A stretch of DNA of 64,000 nt, from assembly GCA_031308135.1 (NCBI GenBank), contig JAHLJT010003656.1:48024335-48088334 (forward strand), read 5' to 3'. Positions 34,975-44,263 of this stretch are shown piece by piece. The notes below the pieces were generated by a model. The model was not told where the DNA came from and did no database searches. It worked only from the letters and a program-made list of their open reading frames with translations. The stretch is from Acheta domesticus. Taxonomy: Eukaryota > Arthropoda > Insecta > Orthoptera > Gryllidae. Each line of letters opens with the position of its first letter. The first letter of the stretch is position 1. The position numbers were made by a program, and so were the translations under genes.

Positions 34975-35215
34975 CAAACCATGAAGAGAACAGATGAAAC
35001 AAATCATTGTTACATGATCGTAGAAAAAATTGTTTATAGTTTGTGGGCGACATGATAGTATTTTGCGATTCTTTTTGTCGATTGTGTAATTGCCTCGACC
35101 TCGGAAATCAGTCTTGGCAAAATACCTTCAACCTCGATAGCAAAAAAACAACAAAAAACAACAAAAACAACAACAAAAAAACTCAATTTGACGCCCTTAA
35201 TATAAAAATAACTAT
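34975..35215 (+). repeat. Dispersed repeat B, copy 1
   Basis: Shares in order GATGAAACAAATCAT, ATCGTAGAAAAAAT, CGACCTCGGAAATCAG-type words, AAAAAACTCAATTTGACGCC and TTAATATAAAAATAAC with copy 2 at 36172-36392. This copy has an A/C-rich insertion (AAAAACAACAAAAACAACAA). Confidence 0.6.
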
Positions 35216-36171
35216 TTTTTACGATCGTATAAAAATGTGAATTTCTATCTGCTGCTACGCGTCCATGAAAGCTTCTTTTTTACGATGTCACAGAGCAAAA
35301 TAGTAGTATATGAAATTAGTTTGTAATGTTACGCTTTATTGCATGAGTGCATGTTTTGTAAACTAGCAACGTTAGGAGCAAGTTTTCAAATTTGTACGAA
35401 TGCAATAAAGCAAAATTTTAAACGAGTTGCATATGCTTTTTTTGAATACCAGCATTATAAATTATAAAAAACAAACGTAAATTTGCGAAACAACTTTCTG
35501 ACGTCACCGGTATTTGACATCTGTGCGAGAAAAGTTAGTCGTCTGTTCCGTTTACCCCTACTTCCCCACGATTCTCTTGCTGGGATTGTCTGAATGTGTG
35601 ATGCAATGTTCCGTGCCATAAGGTGCTAATAAGTCATCATTTGTGCCGTAAAATATCCTATTATGAACGATTTCCTGCAACAGAAAATGTTTTTAATGCT
35701 GGTATAAAAAAGAAACTTTTGCGCACGGTAGGTAAATTATAAGAGAAGTAAGAAAATAAAACATACATTAATGGCAAAACAACGTATATTTCACTATTAT
35801 TAAGTACTTACCAATAACTATTGACTTATAATTAACTGTTAATACAAAATTATTGGGTATTAATTAACACATATTATGAAATTCATATCAACTCTCATGT
35901 AGGTGTACACCAATTTCTCAACTAATGGTAAGTTATTTTCATGAATACCTTAGGAATGATGGCTAATAAATTAGATACTCCACCGTTCATAGATGCGGGC
36001 AACTCCTGTGGAAAGGCAGCATTACTTTTAATCATTTTAAATTCAGTAATTATAATCAGGATGTACCAGTGGTATAATACTATAGGAACGTATGGAACAG
36101 CAATGAGTCATTACCTTATGTCGCGAAACCACGGCCTTCTGTTATATGAATGTTAAAGAAAGTGGGGTTCT
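35216..36171. other. AT-rich sequence between two repeat B copies
   Basis: About 950 bp flanked by direct repeats. No coding frame of note and no primer-binding site or polypurine tract that would indicate an LTR element. Confidence 0.4.
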
Positions 36172-36392
36172 TTTCGGATAAACCAAGAAGAATAGAGATG
36201 AAACAAATCATGGATCCTGATATAAGCAGTTTTATACGATCGTAGAAAAAATGAGTATATTTTGCGAGTGAAGTTATTGTTTTTGCTCGATCTCGATTGA
36301 GGTTTCTTTGCCTCGATTTGTCGGCTTTGACAAAAAACTCAATCTCGATCCTGCAAAAAAACTTCACGCACTTAATATGAAAATAACTACAT
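36172..36392 (+). repeat. Dispersed repeat B, copy 2
   Basis: Direct-orientation partner of 34975-35215: GATGAAACAAATCATGGATC, CGATCGTAGAAAAAATGAGT, CAAAAAACTCAATCTCGATC, TTAATATGAAAATAAC. A CTCGAT-rich interior distinguishes it. Confidence 0.6.
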
Positions 36393-36821
36393 CGAAAAGT
36401 GATTACAAAAGTTTTAAATGAAGCAGACTGTGCAGATAGGGATACTTCAAAGAAGAAATTTAAAATAAAGAAGTTGTAAGAGATTTATAAACCACAAGAA
36501 GTTGTTGTATAACAATGTTATATCTGTAAAATAAATAAATAAAATGAGAGTATAACTTAACATTTTGAATCAAAAGGATCTTAATTTCGTAAACGCATTT
36601 ACTTTGGAGTGCAATAGTAGCGTAACTTTCTACGATCAGGTTAGGGACAAAGATTGTTAAGACACCTCATCGGCATTAAGAGTGATGTAATAAATCTAAG
36701 ATGTCTTACTAAAGGAGACTTCTTAGAGACCTGTTAATTTGTTTCATATTGTTGCAATATTATAATATTTTAATATACATTTTCTCTTCTTCTTCTTCTT
36801 CTTCTTCTTCTTCCTCAAGCA

Positions 36822-37046
36822 TTAGACCGGTTGGTCCGTTGCGCCTCCTTGATCTAACCATCTTCTCCTGGGTCTACCAACGGTTCTTCTTCCTTTAGGG
36901 ATGTACTGAAGCACTTGCTTTGGAATACGGTCGTCTTCCATTCTTTCCAGGTGTTTTTTCCATTGTTCTCTGTATTCCTTAATTTTTTCATTTAAGTTGT
37001 ATATTCCTATATTTTTTCGGATGGTCTCATGATCTGTTGTTTCCAT
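36822..37046 (-). pseudogene. LINE ORF C-terminal tail after RT deletion
   Basis: The frame has the C-terminal LINE pattern: HETIRKNIGIYNLNEKIKEY, QWKKHLERMEDDRIPKQVL, PKGRRTVGRPRRRW. It follows the N-terminal RT part with a frame change. In intact relatives about 200 residues, including the F/Y-A-D-D catalytic motif and thumb, lie between FNLYLD and this tail. Here they are gone, and the junction is near 37040-37046. Confidence 0.85.
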
Positions 37047-38096
37047 TCTCTCACAGCATTGTCTAGATATAGATTAAAAAGTATAGGTGAAATACAACAC
37101 CCTTGTCTGACCCCTTTATTAATATTTCCTTGGGCAATAATTCCAGATTTTAGTTTTATGTTTATCTGTGTTCCTAGGTATATATTTCGTATAACTTCGA
37201 TTAAGTGCATTGGTATTCGTCTTTTTTCCATAATTTTCCATAGTTTTCCTCTGTGTACACTATCGAATGCTTCACTGTAATCAATAAAGACTATGTAGGT
37301 CTTTAGGTTGTATTCTCTTCTTTTTTCTATTATTTGTTTTAATATAAAGATATTATCCGAGCAAGATCTTCCTTTCCGGAAACCTGTTTGTTCTTCAAGT
37401 AATATACTGTCTACAATGTTTCTCAATCTATTTACTGTTATCTTCCCATATATTTTATATGCCGTATTCAGACGACTTATACCTCAATAATTTTCGCAGT
37501 CAGTTCTCGGTCCTCTTTTAAAAATGGGTATTACTACTGCTTTCTTCCATTCCATTGGTATTCTTTTTTGTTGCCAGCATTGATTTAGGAAATTTAGAAG
37601 CCTATACTTGGCTTCTTCTGGTAGATATTTGAATAGTTCTATATTTAAATTGTCTGAGCCAGGAGCTTTGCGGTTTTTTACAACTTTGTAAGGATTCTTG
37701 AAGTTCATTAAATTCTATTTTATCAATTTCTGATATACATCTGTTCTTTTCCTCCTCTTCATCAGTTACATCTTCTCCCTCTTCTTTTGTCCACAGATGT
37801 TTACAGAACTTCATCCATTCTTCTCTATCTAGAAGATCTATATTTGCTGCGTCTTTTTCTTCTCTGTTTAGGTGTTTCATAATTTTGTAAGCAGTATACT
37901 GGCGACAATGTACATCTCTTTCTATGTTAGATATGTATCTTTCCCAGCTTTCTTTGTGTGCAGCTTTTACTATTTTTTTTGTTTCTCTTCTTTGTATTTT
38001 ATATTCCTCCAATGTCTCAGGAGTTTTCGTCATGAGCCACTGTAGATAAGACTCCTTCTTTCTTTGAACTGCACGTTTCAATCCTTCATTCCACAC
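37007..38096 (-). pseudogene. LINE reverse transcriptase, N-terminal half
   Basis: Starts with a charged linker (NEGLKRAVQRKKESYLQWLM). The RT domain follows: NRKAPGSDNLNIELFKYL, RIPMEWKKAVVIPIFKRG, LEEQTGFRKGRSC, TYIVFIDYSEAFDSVHRGKL (motif A with catalytic Asp) and GVRQGCCISPILFNLYLDN (motif B). A frameshift lies in an A6 run (+ strand T run 37674-37679) and a TGA replaces Arg in N-Y-R-G-I-S near 37484-37486. After FNLYLD the frame runs into the deletion and stops. Without the A-D-D motif it cannot polymerise. Confidence 0.9.
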
Positions 38097-38329
38097 ATTA
38101 AGTACCTTTTTGGCTTATATTTATTCCTTTTCCCTAAGGTTTCAAAAGCTACACTTTCTATCAGTTGGGTTAGCTTCTGCCATTCAAATTCAATATTCGT
38201 ACTGATGGGTTCCTTTAGCATACATAGTCTTATACGTGATTGAAATAAATTTCTGATGCTGGGGTCTTCTAATAGGTTAGCTTTCCATACTGTTTCCTTT
38301 ATGGCGATATTTTTGCGTGTTGTTCTTGC

Positions 38330-39210
38330 CTATTTAGTTTTAAGGATTACTTTCCTTCTTACTAGGAAATGATCTGAATTTATATTCATTCCTCTCATTA
38401 CTCTCACGTCTTGAAATCGTTTTCTCATCTTTTCATTTGCAATTAAATAGTCAATTATTGATCTGTATCCTCTGTTCACCCAAGTAAATTTATGGATATA
38501 TTTATGTCCAAAGAACGTATTTTCTATTCGCAATGAATTAAAATTCACAAAATCACGTAACTCTTTTCCATTTTGATTCATTACTACTGCTCCGTTTGTT
38601 CCAATTATTTCCTTAATGGGCTGTTGTCCTATCCTAGCATTCCTATGACTATATAATCATTTTTATTTGTGGAATCTAGTACACTTTGTAGGCTTTCATA
38701 AAATTTATCAGATTCTTCCTTTCTACCCTCTTCACGAGCATACACTGATATAATACTCGTATATCCTCTAGCTATTTTGAATCTGCATGTTACAATTCTT
38801 TCATCTACCCAACTGTAAGAAGTTATCCTATTTCTCCATTTCTCATTTATTAGAGTAGTTGTTCCTGCTACTGCTCTATTTTCGATAGGTACACCGCTAT
38901 AAATTAATGTATAGTTTCCCAGATCACATGTTCCCCTCTGCTTCTTATTAGTTTCAGATAACATAACCAAATCCAGTTTAGCACTCCTGACTTCTCTTAG
39001 TAATTCGTATTCTTTGTTAGCTATGCCTCGTACATTCCAAGTTCCTACATTGACATGTTCTGATATACCGAAACGTTTGTCCTTTAACTTTGCCAATGTC
39101 GTTACCAAAGGATTTCCTTGTTTACAATCAATGAGTGAGCCAGTAATAAGAATCTCTCCTGGCAGCGCTACGAACGCTGCACAGGGAAAGTTTGGTAGTG
39201 GGGCTGCCAT
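38330..39210 (-). pseudogene. LINE apurinic-like endonuclease domain
   Basis: The frame begins at an ATG at 39208-39210 and shows the exonuclease-endonuclease-phosphatase fold motifs: NVGTWNVRG, then LDLVMLSETNKKQRG with the catalytic Glu, then IISVYAREEG and NDYIVIG. The next motif should be G-D-F-N-A-R, but at 38640-38645 a short deletion removes D-F and shifts the frame (NARIGQQPIKEIIG continues in another frame). The last part reads FTWVNRGYRSIIDYLIAN and NINSDHFLVRRKV, containing the conserved S-D-H. The loss of the metal-binding Asp would inactivate the enzyme. Confidence 0.9.
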
Positions 39211-39573
39211 CTCACTGCTCCCAAACTCGCAGGATTTGTATAAGGTTTTCTCTCTAGACAGATTGCTTTCGCTTCAGCTCTGAGGTCTGTCCCCCCCATT
39301 AAGAAGCATAAGAACAGGATCTATAAGAAGAAGATTGAAAAAGATTAGTAGTTTACAGAAAGTAGAAGATCAAAAAGGAAAGACTCCCTAGTCCTCGCAA
39401 CCTAATAGCATCGGGGTCGAAACATATAAGGGGTCGAGAGTGACCGAAATAGGACAGTTAAAAGAAGAATGGCAAAAGTAAGTGGAAGCATTGCCATACT
39501 AGTGAGAAGACCCTCCTCCTTTATCCGGGCTTGGGACCGGCTGTGCCTGCAAGCAGACCCAGGCGGAGTTAAC

Positions 39574-39830
39574 ATTTTCTGTTGTTTCATATTATTACAA
39601 TAAATAACACAATCATGTAATAAAACAACACAAAACGAAAATAAGCAAATAATTTTCCATTCAAACACATTCTACCCCTTGATAAAAGAAATTGTGCATG
39701 GCAGAATAAAAAGGCGAGAAAGTAAAAACTAATAGTGATGTAAAGTAATAACTAATAACGTAGTAGTAAGATTAGATTGTGGGTTTGGTGCTCCCTCTAA
39801 GACGATATTCAAAACTGTTGGGATGCCACC
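39574..39830. other. AT-rich spacer
   Basis: Nothing recognised between the LINE leader and SINE-2. Confidence 0.4.
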
Positions 39831-39831
39831 C

Positions 39832-40050
39832 TCTGCATCATGAGGTGGTACGAGAGATGATCGTGACATTTTGTGACATGAGGCATGTGCATCATGAGGT
39901 GGTACGAGAGATTATCGTGCCATCCCAGCATTCGCCAGTATGACCGAGGGAAACCACAAAAACCTCCGGTCAGGATGGTCGTCTCAGTGTTCGAACCCAG
40001 GCCTCCCGACAGCAAAGTCAACGCGTTACGCTCGGAGCCAATTTGCTCAG
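39832..40050 (-). mobile_element. SINE-2 (tRNA-derived)
   Basis: On the - strand: a box A-like TGGCTCCGAGCG at about 40040, box B-like GGGTTCGAACACTG (+ strand 39985-39998), then CGACCATCCTGACCGGAGG, GTGGTTTCCCTCGGTCATAC and GGCGAATGCTGGGATGGCAC. The last three phrases are the body typical of many arthropod tRNA-derived SINEs. A 24-bp word (GCATCATGAGGTGGTACGAG and on) is duplicated at 39835 and 39889 near the tail. Confidence 0.75.
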
Positions 40051-40395
40051 TAACTAATAATGTACATAAACTTAATTCATAGTTTGATCGCTAGAAAGCA
40101 GCCGGCAATCATTTTCATTTGAAGTATTCAATCATTCGTCGCAATATTCCAGCGCGCTTGTGCATATCCCCCCTTTCTGGGTTTGGAGGGGAAGTGAGAG
40201 CGGAGCCTATGCTCGCTGGACCGCCGGTTCCCAAGCGGGCAATCACTTCGTGCGGGTGCAGTTTGGCGCTTCTGGCCTAGAGGGTCATGTGGAGGCTGAC
40301 TGTTCACGTGGCTCTTACTTGATTCTGCACTTTTGCATTCAGTCTACTACGCTTTAGTTGATGCGTTTTGAGTTACAATGAGTACAAGTATTCTT
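40051..40395. other. Unassigned sequence
   Basis: A GC-richer patch at 40165-40300 carries a 65-codon frame (40160-40357) that I do not recognise. Confidence 0.3.
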
Positions 40396-40397
40396 AC

Positions 40398-41070
40398 TTT
40401 CTCGCCCTTTCGAAGCAACTTGATAAAAAGAGGAAGTTATGTAATTGTGCGCCGAAAACGGCGAATTTTCGACAGAAAAAATTCTATTACCGGGCTCTGA
40501 TAACGGAAAAGTGGATTCCTTGAGTTCGTGTAGCCTGAATCAATGTTTCATGGGTCCTTAATACCGAAAAATCGATTGACGGCTATCTGTCTGTCTGGTG
40601 AATGCTAGAGCCCAAACCCTTCAACCGATTTGGTCTAAAATTAATATTCATCAATGGATATAAACGAACTCAAGGTTTTGGGAGTTTCAAATTGATATTT
40701 TAATTTTTGAGGGTACTTTGCGTGATCCCTCAAAAACAGTTTCAACATTTTGTTGAAACTTTGTCCTCGGATGCTTAAAGAACGCTTAAGAGAGTGGTGC
40801 AGATCTCATGTTTGCTGAAATCCCTGATTTTTTGAAAATTCCAAAACTTCAATTTTGAGGTATCGTGCTACAACTACAGTACTGAAGACAGAAATTTCCT
40901 TCGTAATGAACTCTGTTCTTTAAAGACACACCTTGAAAAAAGATCACGTTCAATGTTTCGAAAATAAGAGTAGTTTTCGTGTAATTTTTGCACTAAATAT
41001 CGGCAATTTTAATTCTTTTTAACAATTTTTTCTCGCATACCGCTTTAAAATATTTTTCCACGGGTAGAAG
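40398..41070 (-). repeat. Family A repeat copy, outer part
   Basis: On the - strand it matches the 3' half of the long copies. On the + strand it begins TTACTTTCTCGCCCTTTCGA, then GAATTTTCGACAGAAAAAAT, TAATACCGAAAAATCGATTG, GGCTATCTGTCTGTCTG, AATGCTAGAGCCC, ATTGATATT and CTACAACTACAGTACTGAAG. The microsatellite is very short here. Confidence 0.65.
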
Positions 41071-41194
41071 AAGCGACGCTTAGAAGAATGGCGGGGGTCT
41101 CATTTTTGTCCTTCTTTTGAGTAAAAACCAGGTAAGAAAGGCATACCACACAATGCCAAATGACCCCCATGCCCCCTCCCTATCCGCTAGCGTT

Positions 41195-41590
41195 GTTCAG
41201 TCTGTAGTGATGGAGGGGCGGGGGCATTTACATAATTCAAACATAAATATTTAAATCAGTTGTGCCAAATAAGGGAAGGTAAACGAAAACTCTAGGCATT
41301 TTGAGAGGGGACATGGCTCCCCTGAATCCGCCAGCGTTGTCCGGTCTGTCGTGACCGAAGGGCGGGGGTGTTTACATCATTCGACATAAATATTTAAATC
41401 AATTGTGCCAAATAAAGGAAGGGAAATGAAAATTTTAGGCATTTTGGGAGGAACCATGGCCTCCCCTGGATCCGCCAGTGTTGTCCGGTCTGTCGTGGTG
41501 GAGGAGGAGCCATATAAAGGAATGTAAACGAAAACTCTAAGCATTTTGGGAGGGGCCGTGGCCCCCCTGGATCCGCCAGCGTTGTCCGGC
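41195..41590 (+). repeat. ~143-bp tandem repeat (2 full units + 1 deleted)
   Basis: TTTACAT anchors occur at 41227 and 41371 (144 bp apart). The AAACGAAAAC anchors are at 41281, 41424 (variant) and 41526. Each unit has ACATAAATATTTAAATCA, TTGTGCCAAATAA, GGCATTTTG, a CATGGC...CCCCTGGATCCGCCAG segment and GTTGTCCGGTCTGTCGTG. The third unit lacks ~40 bp. The array runs directly into the CpG-rich island at 41.6 kb. A single related unit is at 30357. Confidence 0.85.
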
Positions 41591-42100
41591 GCGTCGCCGG
41601 GGAGGGGCGGGGGCGTGGGCGCAGCCTCGCGGGTCGTCCGCGCGCGGCGCTGCGGAGCTCTGGCGCCGGCGCTCGCGCGTCCGGGGTATCGAGCGCCACG
41701 GGGGCGCGCGGCGCGGGGCGGCGAGGGCGGCGGCGCGCGCCCGGAGGTCGCCAGTCGCCCCGCGGACGCCCGCCCTCGCGCGCGCACGCCCTCGCCCTCG
41801 CCCTCGCCAGCTCCTCGCTCCGCGCCCGCGCCCGCGCCCACCCGCCGCCTTGCGCCCGCCGCTGCTGCTGCTGCTGCCGGCGGCGGCGGCCGAGGGACCG
41901 CGCAGCTCCGCGTCGCCCGCAGACGCACCCCAGGGGCGACCCGCCCCGGCGACCGCCCGCGACCGCCCGCGACCGCCCGCCTCCCAGGTGGTCCCCCGCG
42001 GACGATCTCAGCTGCGGATGCTGGCTCACTGGCTGCCGGCGAGGGCTCTCTCCACGTGAACGACTACCGCACTTCGTTCGCCAGTGCTTGAACACCTGCT
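41590..42100. promoter_or_regulatory. Extreme CpG-rich island
   Basis: About 500 bp of very GC-rich, CpG-dense DNA (for example GGCGCGCGGCGCGGGGCGGC, CGCCCTCGCCCTCGCCCTCG, GCTGCTGCTGCTGCCGGCGG). Long frames occur on both strands only because stops are rare, and their products are Ala/Arg/Pro-rich runs without domains. It lies 2.1 kb upstream of the exon at 44169 and could be an alternative promoter or 5' exon of that gene. The strand cannot be determined. Confidence 0.4.
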
Positions 42101-43682
42101 GAATCGTGAATGCAAGCGAAGAGCTTCAAGCAGTCTAGTGAATTCCACCGCGCGATTCTGGTGAATGCATTTCGTGATCGACTGTGACGGCTGTGTAACA
42201 ACCAACCGAAACGTCTTTTTGGCACCTGTAGCACTCCTCACTGTAGACGTTCTCTGTTGTTGTTTTTTTGACATCATTCAAATCGCTTCGAACTTGTGGT
42301 TTCTAAATAGAAATACTAATGAGACAATTTCGAGTTAATTCTTTAGGGGATTTTGTCTCAACGTTCAAGTCCAGTTGCATCTAAAAACACTGTATTCTTG
42401 TTGTAGTGTTCATCTTCTAAAATATCAAGGAAGAAATGCGTAGAACGACCCAAGACTCACGAATAATCTCCTAATGGCAATTTACCAGACTCCAACAGTA
42501 CATGAAACGACGTTACGTCATTGAAGAAACGATAGCAAGAATAGTTTATAAATTCAGAAACACAATAAATAAATATATTTTACAGAATAGCGTATTTAAA
42601 TATGCGGCTTGAACTGTTATTCAATTTTCAAACAAAAGTCAGATATTTTACAGCGCTTGTAGAATTTTTGATTTTAAATTATTCTATAATTATTTGGAAA
42701 GTACGATTATATTCCATGGATTTTATCAATTGATATACTATTGATTTAATAGCATAGAAAGGATTATGTATTTTTGTATTGTGTTTTATTCTCAGTGTTC
42801 ATGATTTCAAGCAATCTAAGAGATTCGATGAAATTTGTTTAAATTTTAGACGAAAGAAAACTCGGATGTGAAATTTTGACGTCTGAAACAATAGAATTAA
42901 ACATACGTTCACGCAATTAACAACAAGTGTAGTGAGAGTGACTTGATTGCGTACGTAAATTTTCAGTACACATTGTGAATTTTTTATACATATGTGGAAT
43001 CAATGTAGGGCTTGGAGGGATATTGCATTAAATTATAAATGAGTGCTTTCATAATTTAATTGTGCAGTCTCCATTTTAACATACATTTTTGATTCCGCAT
43101 TCAGATGAATTAAGTTTAGAAAAAACACGATATAATAATTTAATTTTATGCAAATACGAGGACGATAAAGTTAGACATGACCTTTCTATATCTGTGGGTA
43201 TTGGTTTAAGTAACATTAAATACGTGTTACTCAAGCAGTTTTGCTCAACCAAACTGATATTAAGTGAAGACAAGATCCCAAACTGATAGTAAGTTAATAG
43301 TGTAATACCAGAAGTGTTGGTTACATGCAAAGAGATAATCCGAAACCTCTCCACGAAATTAACTATTTGAGAAATATAGTAGTGAGTCACTCGTGCCATA
43401 GAGTATGAAGGGCGCAATGAGATCTAATGAAGTGACAGGTTCATCCATACTCCATCTAATACGCGCTAGATAGACCAAGGGTTTCAAATATTCTAATTGC
43501 CGAATTACGGGAAGTAAGCGAGATCATCTCGAAATCGCGCGACCGACGCTGTAAACGAGACTCTGATTACTGATATTCACAACGAGAAGTATCGTCTGTA
43601 GAATCGAGAAACACATTGTTGTTATTGAAAAATCCAAATTGCGTTACATGGAAACAACCAAACAACGACAGGCATCACGCGA
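42101..43682. other. AT-rich sequence
   Basis: No gene or repeat recognised between the two GC-rich regions. Confidence 0.4.
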
Positions 43683-44168
43683 AAAATAACGAGTGACATT
43701 CAGTCTAAACGAGACATTGTTCAGTGTTTTGTCACGCACCTTCCTCCCCCAACCTCAGTACAGGCTACCCCATTGTCACTTCGGCAAGATCACGCATTTC
43801 CCTTGGATTATTCCTTCGCAACATCACGACCGGCTAAACGGCGTTCCCGCCAACACAGCAGCGTTAACCTCGCGAGTGCTTGCGTACTCGTTCAGCAAAG
43901 TGCCGGAGCAACCACCGAACAACCTCCAAGTGCGCTGCGGACACGAAATCAAGGTTTCGCCGCTTGCATTCCGGCGCGCTGCTGCAGCCACCGCCAGTTT
44001 AACGGAAGCATCCGCTTAACACTCGTTGCGCGTAACGTGCGCGTGTGAGAGGCAGCTTGGAACGAACATGGCGCTCGCCCGAGCAGGCTGATTCCGGAGG
44101 CGGCGTGCGCGTGTGCGTGTGAGTGGGACCGCCGCATGCGTGCCTGAGGAGGCGGAGGCGAAGCCGCC
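43683..44168 (+). promoter_or_regulatory. Proximal promoter and 5' leader of the 44169 gene
   Basis: GC content rises from about 43735 to the start codon. Two arthropod initiator-like words occur, ATTCAGTC near 43698 and GTTCAGTG near 43721; no TATA box or DPE is convincing. The leader holds two tiny upstream ORFs: ATG at 44068 (AACATGGCG, 7 codons, TGA at 44089-44091) and ATG at 44136 (3 codons, TGA at 44145-44147, in frame with the main start). The true transcription start cannot be fixed from sequence alone. Confidence 0.5.
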
Positions 44169-44232
44169 ATGGGCCCCGAGGGTCAGCTCCTGGCGACGGC
44201 GCTGCTGATGGCGCTGGCGGTCGTCATGTCAG
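44169..44232 (+). CDS. First coding exon of a secreted or membrane protein (partial)
   Basis: The start codon lies in GCCGCCATGG, a near-perfect Kozak context, and an in-frame TGA at 44145-44147 rules out upstream extension. The 21 full codons read MGPEGQLLATALLMALAVVM plus Ser. This is a short polar start followed by ~14 hydrophobic residues (LLATALLMALAVVM), typical of a signal peptide or signal anchor. The exon ends after the first base of the next codon at TCAG|GTGAGA (donor GT at 44233-44234), a strong consensus donor, giving a phase-1 intron. A signal-peptide exon followed by a phase-1 intron is common in extracellular and cell-surface proteins, whose domain exons are often phase 1. No matching acceptor exon was found downstream in this window, so the intron is likely over 19 kb. 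The protein family cannot be named from 21 residues. GC-rich codons contrast with the AT-rich surroundings. Confidence 0.7.
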
Positions 44233-44238
44233 GTGAGA
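44233..44238 (+). other. Splice donor
   Basis: TCAG|GTGAGA matches the metazoan 5' splice-site consensus (MAG|GTRAGT) at most positions and ends the signal-peptide exon in phase 1. Confidence 0.65.
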
Positions 44239-44263
44239 CGGCGCGAGATGCGCTGCGGTGCAG

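Larger units (their letters stand above)
36787..39573 (-). mobile_element. RTE-type LINE, internally deleted
   Basis: A single LINE on the - strand. The 3' end carries a (GAA)n tail (+ strand CTT repeats at 36787-36813), 9 bp from the protein stop. The 5' leader includes, on the - strand, CCGGTCCCAAGCCCGGATAA (39519-39538) followed by AGGAGGAGGGT, a phrase I associate with the leader of RTE-like LINEs in insects. Between them lie an apurinic-type endonuclease, a linker and a reverse transcriptase in the expected order. At about 2.8 kb it is near full length but lacks part of the RT. Stops, frameshifts and deletions show it is inactive. Confidence 0.9.

Noticed and set aside
34975..36392. LTR retrotransposon flanked by direct repeats
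   Set aside because: No TG...CA ends, primer-binding site, polypurine tract or gag/pol frame between the repeats.
41377..42095. Long overlapping open frames on both strands (up to 233 codons) in the CpG island
   Set aside because: They are Ala/Arg/Pro/Gly low-complexity products of GC-rich DNA, open on both strands at once, with no domain and no start context better than chance.
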